From assembly GCA_028678445.1 (NCBI GenBank), contig JAJRDJ010000318.1, positions 1 through 9,401 on the forward strand: a DNA stretch of 9,401 bases, read 5' to 3'. The notes below the pieces were generated by a model that did no database searches, was not told where the DNA came from, and saw nothing but the letters and a program-made list of their open reading frames with translations. Each line of letters opens with the position of its first letter. The first letter of the stretch is position 1. Below are positions 6,094 to 9,401 of the stretch, in pieces. Origin of the DNA: Methylococcaceae bacterium (GTDB lineage: Bacteria > Pseudomonadota > Gammaproteobacteria > Methylococcales > Methylococcaceae). Position numbers and translations under genes: made by a program.

Positions 6094-6726
6094 ATGGAAA
6101 CCTATGCGACAGACGAAGAACGACTAGAGGCACTACAGCGCTGGTGGAAAGAAAACAAATCGTCGATTTTTGGCGGATTGCTGCTGGGCCTGGCCGTGAT
6201 TGCCGGCTGGAAAATGTGGCAGAGCAACAAGCTGGAAACCGCCGAACAGGCGTCACTGGTCTATCACCAGTTAACCGAGGCCACCCAGGCCAAGCAGACC
6301 GAAGCGGCTCTGAAGCTCGGCCAGCGGCTGATTCAGCAATATCCTTCCACGACCTATGCTGAATATGCCCGGCTTTTCGTGGCCAAGCTCAAGGTCGAAG
6401 CGGGTGATCTCGACGGTGCCCGGAAAATACTCGAGGAAGAACTCAGCCACAGCAAGGATGATGCGTTGAAAACCCTGACGCGGCTGCGCCTAGGGCGCAT
6501 CATGCTGGCCATGGGCGATGTCGAACCGGCCCTCAAACTGCTGGGGTCAGACACCGACCAGAACCTAGGCAAATTCGCAGGGCTTTACGCGGAGCTGCAG
6601 GGCGATCTGCTGGTGGCGGCTAAGCGGCCCGCGGAGGCCCGTACCGCCTTTGAGAAGGCCCGGGAACTGGGCAATTTATCGCCCCTGCTCGAGCTTAAAA
6701 TCAACGACCTGCCGGCCAGTCCCTGA
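6094..6726 (+). CDS. yfgM: YfgM-family inner-membrane TPR protein
   Basis: YfgM is a single-pass inner-membrane protein. In E. coli it associates with the SecYEG translocon and the periplasmic chaperone PpiD and helps newly exported proteins. The 210 residues match the family length (about 206). The N-terminus carries the typical acidic start METYATDEERLEALQRWWKEN (1-21), then one helix at about 24-42, then a periplasmic helical region with TPR-like repeats (for example around 100-125, 130-150 and 160-190). The ATG lies 12 bases after the hisS stop. Its stop overlaps the bamB start by one base, which points to coupled translation with an outer membrane assembly factor, in line with an export role. 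Nothing looks damaged. The chaperone role is family knowledge and not visible in the sequence. Confidence 0.93.
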   Translation: METYATDEERLEALQRWWKENKSSIFGGLLLGLAVIAGWKMWQSNKLETAEQASLVYHQLTEATQAKQTEAALKLGQRLIQQYPSTTYAEYARLFVAKLKVEAGDLDGARKILEEELSHSKDDALKTLTRLRLGRIMLAMGDVEPALKLLGSDTDQNLGKFAGLYAELQGDLLVAAKRPAEARTAFEKARELGNLSPLLELKINDLPASP

Positions 6727-7910
6727 TGCGTTTAGCCCTGCTTCTCTTCGCTGCCTGGCTGCTCATGGGCTGCACCCAGCTTGATGCCTTCAAGGATCTC
6801 GGATCCTCGATCCAGGGGCTGATCACCGGAACCGACAACTCCGAACCGCCCAAGGAGCTGGAGCCGCTCGAACCCACCGTGCCCATGACCGTGCTCTGGA
6901 AGACCAGCGTCGGCAAGGGATATGACAACCAGATCGTCAACCTGGTCCCCGCCGTGACGGCTAGTCATGTCTACGTGGCGGATCGAAGAGGGCTGGTAGA
7001 GGCGCACAGCCGGCAGAATGGCGACCAGCAGTGGGAGGTCGAAACCGGGCTGGAGCTGTCCGCCGGCCCGGTCGTCGCCGGCGACAAGCTGTTACTGGGC
7101 ACCAGCAATGCCGAACTAGTCGCGCTAAGCCTCGCGGATGGCGCGCTGCTCTGGAAACGGGCGCTGAGCAGCGAGATCCTGGCGCTGCCGAGGGTTAGCC
7201 GCAATGTCATTGTCGTGCGTACCAGCGACGGGCGCCTTGCCGGGCTCGATCTCAACAGTGGCGGTGTGAAGTGGTCCCACGAGCGCACCATCCCGCCCCT
7301 GTCGGTGCGCAGCCTGGGTTCGCCGAGCATCAGTGGTGACCTCGTACTGGACGGCTTCGGCGGCGGCAAGCTGATTGCCCTCGGGCTCACCGACGGCAAA
7401 CCCGTGTGGGAGGCCGTTGCCGCCATGGCCCACGGCCGCTCGGAAGTTGAACGCCTGGTGGCGCTGGATGCCGATCCGCTGGTCAAGGAAGGAATGGTCT
7501 ACATCACCGGCTTCCAGGCCGGTGTCGCTGCTGTCGGCCTCGCTGACGGGGATGTGCAGTGGCGGCAAGCCAATGTCTACTCCAGTCACGGCATGGTGGT
7601 CGGACGGCGCTCGCTGTTCATCAGCGATACCAACAGTGATGTTTGGCAGCTTGATTTGCGTAACGGAGCCGATCTGTGGAAGCAGAATGCCCTGCACCAG
7701 CGTCGGCTCACCGTCCCGGCACTGATCCGGAACCATCTGGTAGTGGGTGACTTCGAGGGCTATCTTCACGCCCTCTCGGTCGATGACGGCAGTTTGGTCG
7801 GGCGGCTGGAGATTGATGACGAACCCATCCGGGCCGCGCCCGTGGTCTTCGACGAGACGCTCTACGTCTATACAGCCGGCGGTGTGCTCGCCGCCGTGGG
7901 AATAAACTAA
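6726..7910 (+). CDS. bamB: Outer membrane assembly lipoprotein BamB
   Basis: BamB is a lipoprotein of the BAM complex, which inserts beta-barrel proteins into the outer membrane. The 394 residues match E. coli (392). A short signal peptide ends in the lipobox L13-M14-G15-C16, so C16 should be lipidated; the next residue is T, which is compatible with outer-membrane sorting. The rest forms the repeated PQQ-type beta-propeller blades: recurring pattern of V/LVALxLxDGxxxW, seen for example at LVALSLADGALLWK, LAGLDLNSGGVKW, LIALGLTDGKPVW, VAAVGLADGDVQW and VWQLDLRNGADLW. The start ATG overlaps the yfgM stop (TGATG). The der gene begins two bases after the stop. Position and motifs together make the assignment firm. 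Confidence 0.97.
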   Translation: MRLALLLFAAWLLMGCTQLDAFKDLGSSIQGLITGTDNSEPPKELEPLEPTVPMTVLWKTSVGKGYDNQIVNLVPAVTASHVYVADRRGLVEAHSRQNGDQQWEVETGLELSAGPVVAGDKLLLGTSNAELVALSLADGALLWKRALSSEILALPRVSRNVIVVRTSDGRLAGLDLNSGGVKWSHERTIPPLSVRSLGSPSISGDLVLDGFGGGKLIALGLTDGKPVWEAVAAMAHGRSEVERLVALDADPLVKEGMVYITGFQAGVAAVGLADGDVQWRQANVYSSHGMVVGRRSLFISDTNSDVWQLDLRNGADLWKQNALHQRRLTVPALIRNHLVVGDFEGYLHALSVDDGSLVGRLEIDDEPIRAAPVVFDETLYVYTAGGVLAAVGIN

Positions 7911-7912
7911 CC

Positions 7913-9295
7913 ATGCTGCCCGTCGTCGCCTTGGTCGGACGCCCCAATGTGGGCAAATCGACATTGTTCAATTACCTGACCCGGACCCGTGACGCGCTGG
8001 TGGCGGATTACCCCGGCCTGACCCGGGACCGGCAATATGGCCGGGTCAAGCGTGGCCAGCGCGATTACTTTGTGGTGGATACGGGCGGTATCGTCGAAAC
8101 CGATGCCGGCATCGACGAACAGGCCATGCGCCAGGTGCGGATCGCGCTGCGGGAAGCCGACGCCATCGTCTTTCTGGTCGATGCCCGGGCAGGACTCAAC
8201 GTGGGTGACGAAGCCATCGCCCAGCGGCTGCGCCGCACCGGCAAGCCGGTGATTCTCGCCGTCAACAAGATTGATCAGGCCAGCCTCCTGGACACCGCCA
8301 CCGAGTTTCATGCCATGGGTTTGGGCGAACCGCACGCTATCTCCGCTGCCCACGCACAGGGGATCGACGACTTGCTCGACGCCGTCGAAGAACGCCTGCC
8401 CGTAGAGGTGGAGCCGGAGGACCGCGATGAGGGCGGCATCCGCATCGCCGTCATTGGCAAGCCCAATGTCGGCAAATCGACTCTGGTCAATCGCCTGCTG
8501 GGCGAGGAGCGGGTCGTGGTGTTCGATCAGCCGGGTACGACCCGAGATAGCGTCGAGATTCCTTTCGAACGGCATGGTCAGCGCTATACGCTGATCGATA
8601 CCGCCGGTATCCGCCGGCGCGGAAGGATCGCGGAGACCATCGAAAAATTCAGTGTCATCAAGGCCATGCAGGCCATCGAGAAAGCCCACGTGGTGATCTT
8701 CCTGATTGATTCCCGCGAAGGCGTGACCGATCAGGACGCCAACCTGCTGGGCATGGTGCTGGAAATCGGCCGGGGCTTGATTGTCGGCCTCAACAAATGG
8801 GACGGTATGACCCCCGACCAACGGGACGAAACCCGTCGGCAGCTCGATCTCAGGCTGCAGTTCATCGATTTCGCCGAGAAATACTTCATCTCGGCCCTGC
8901 ACGGTACCGGCGTCGGGCATCTCTTCGATGCCGTTCGCGAGGTGTATGCCTCGACCATGACCGACATGGGCACCTCACGGCTGACCCGGCTGTTGCAGGA
9001 AGCCGTGACGGCCCATCAGCCGCCGTTGGTGCGCGGCCGCCGAATCAAGCTGAAATACGCTCACCAGGGCGGTAGCAACCCGCCGACCATCGTCATTCAC
9101 GGCAATCAGGTCGACGAAATTCCCGGCAGTTACAAGCGGTTTCTCATCAACCACTTCCGTCAGGCGCTGGAAATCACGGGCACCCCCATCAAGCTGGAAT
9201 TCCGCGCTGGCGAAAACCCCTACAAGGGTAAGCGCAATACCCTCACCGAGCGCCAGGTCAAAAAACGCCGACGGATGATCCGGCACGTCAAGTAG
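7913..9295 (+). CDS. der: Ribosome-assembly GTPase Der (EngA)
   Basis: Der is an essential tandem-GTPase protein that acts in the cytoplasm on maturation of the 50S ribosomal subunit. Two G domains are complete. G domain 1 has GRPNVGKST (9-17), DTGG (56-59) and NKID (118-121). G domain 2 has GKPNVGKST (182-190), DTAG (229-232) and NKWD (294-297). A KH-like RNA-binding domain follows (about 355-445), ending in a basic tail KKRRRMIRHVK. The 460 residues are somewhat fewer than the roughly 490 of E. coli; the acidic inter-domain linker (about 160-177) is short, which may account for part of this. It lies two bases after bamB as the last visible gene of the operon. A long open frame on the opposite strand (7907-8920) is a codon-bias shadow and not a gene. 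Confidence 0.98.
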   Translation: MLPVVALVGRPNVGKSTLFNYLTRTRDALVADYPGLTRDRQYGRVKRGQRDYFVVDTGGIVETDAGIDEQAMRQVRIALREADAIVFLVDARAGLNVGDEAIAQRLRRTGKPVILAVNKIDQASLLDTATEFHAMGLGEPHAISAAHAQGIDDLLDAVEERLPVEVEPEDRDEGGIRIAVIGKPNVGKSTLVNRLLGEERVVVFDQPGTTRDSVEIPFERHGQRYTLIDTAGIRRRGRIAETIEKFSVIKAMQAIEKAHVVIFLIDSREGVTDQDANLLGMVLEIGRGLIVGLNKWDGMTPDQRDETRRQLDLRLQFIDFAEKYFISALHGTGVGHLFDAVREVYASTMTDMGTSRLTRLLQEAVTAHQPPLVRGRRIKLKYAHQGGSNPPTIVIHGNQVDEIPGSYKRFLINHFRQALEITGTPIKLEFRAGENPYKGKRNTLTERQVKKRRRMIRHVK

Positions 9296-9401
9296 GCCGC
9301 ATTGTCAGACCCGAAGGGCAGCAGGCGGCAGCGCAATGGCCCGGTACCTAGCCCATCTTCACGGTGCGCCGTGCAAAGGCACGGTCTCTCAGTGGGTGCG
9401 A
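9296..9401. other. Non-coding tail after der with competing hairpins
   Basis: No gene is visible in the last 106 bases. CACGG (9360-9364) can pair with CCGTG (9369-9373) around TGCG, or CCGTGC (9369-9374) can pair with GCACGG (9379-9384) around AAAG; the two stems exclude each other. The second is followed by TCTCTC, not a good T run. This could be a weak terminator for the hisS operon or the start of a leader that continues outside the window. Confidence 0.3.

Noticed and set aside
7907..8920. Long open frame on the minus strand opposite der (337 codons)
   Set aside because: It lies wholly antisense to a clear Der protein, has no recognisable domain, and such frames arise from high-G+C codon bias. 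The minus-strand frames over ctaA-ftsY (2376-3014), hisS and bamB were rejected for the same reason.
9310..9401. Glycine-riboswitch-like words (CCGAAGGGC and TCTCTCAG) after der
   Set aside because: The 5' GGAGAG-type partner and the conserved core order are missing, and the window ends before a downstream gene could be seen.

Overview
The window looks like chromosomal DNA of a high-G+C gammaproteobacterium that respires with an aa3-type (heme A) cytochrome c oxidase. Three things support this. The hisS-yfgM-bamB-der order is the one known from Escherichia coli and relatives. The FtsY sequence is of gammaproteobacterial type. The left end carries cytochrome oxidase assembly genes. All recognised genes are on the + strand.

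Region 1 (1-1421): the end of a cytochrome oxidase assembly cluster. It holds a SURF1-family gene cut by the window edge and a membrane-anchored thioredoxin-fold protein with a CxxxC pair. A possible weak terminator follows.

Region 2 (1422-3888): the most unusual part. One uninterrupted reading frame encodes a complete eight-helix heme A synthase (CtaA/COX15) followed by a Pro/Glu-rich linker and a complete FtsY (SRP receptor) NG GTPase. CtaA should have its C-terminus in the cytoplasm, where FtsY works, so the fusion makes topological sense. The usual ctaA partners (ctaB, sco) and ftsY partners (ftsE, ftsX, rpoH) are absent beside it. A small four-helix DUF6524-type membrane protein follows.

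Region 3 (3889-4809): a lower-G+C island. It contains a cold-shock-domain / transmembrane / excalibur protein and a non-coding stretch of 350 bases with a perfect 10-bp inverted repeat.

Region 4 (4810-9295): a compact hisS-yfgM-bamB-der operon, covering histidyl-tRNA synthetase, a periplasmic TPR chaperone-like protein, an outer membrane assembly lipoprotein and a ribosome-assembly GTPase. yfgM and bamB overlap by one base, and der starts two bases after bamB. The final 106 bases are non-coding as far as can be seen, with two competing short hairpins.

The main candidate for something new is the CtaA-FtsY fusion. It would place heme A synthesis at the docking site for ribosomes making membrane proteins, which include oxidase subunit I. 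An assembly misjoin or a deletion must be excluded first.
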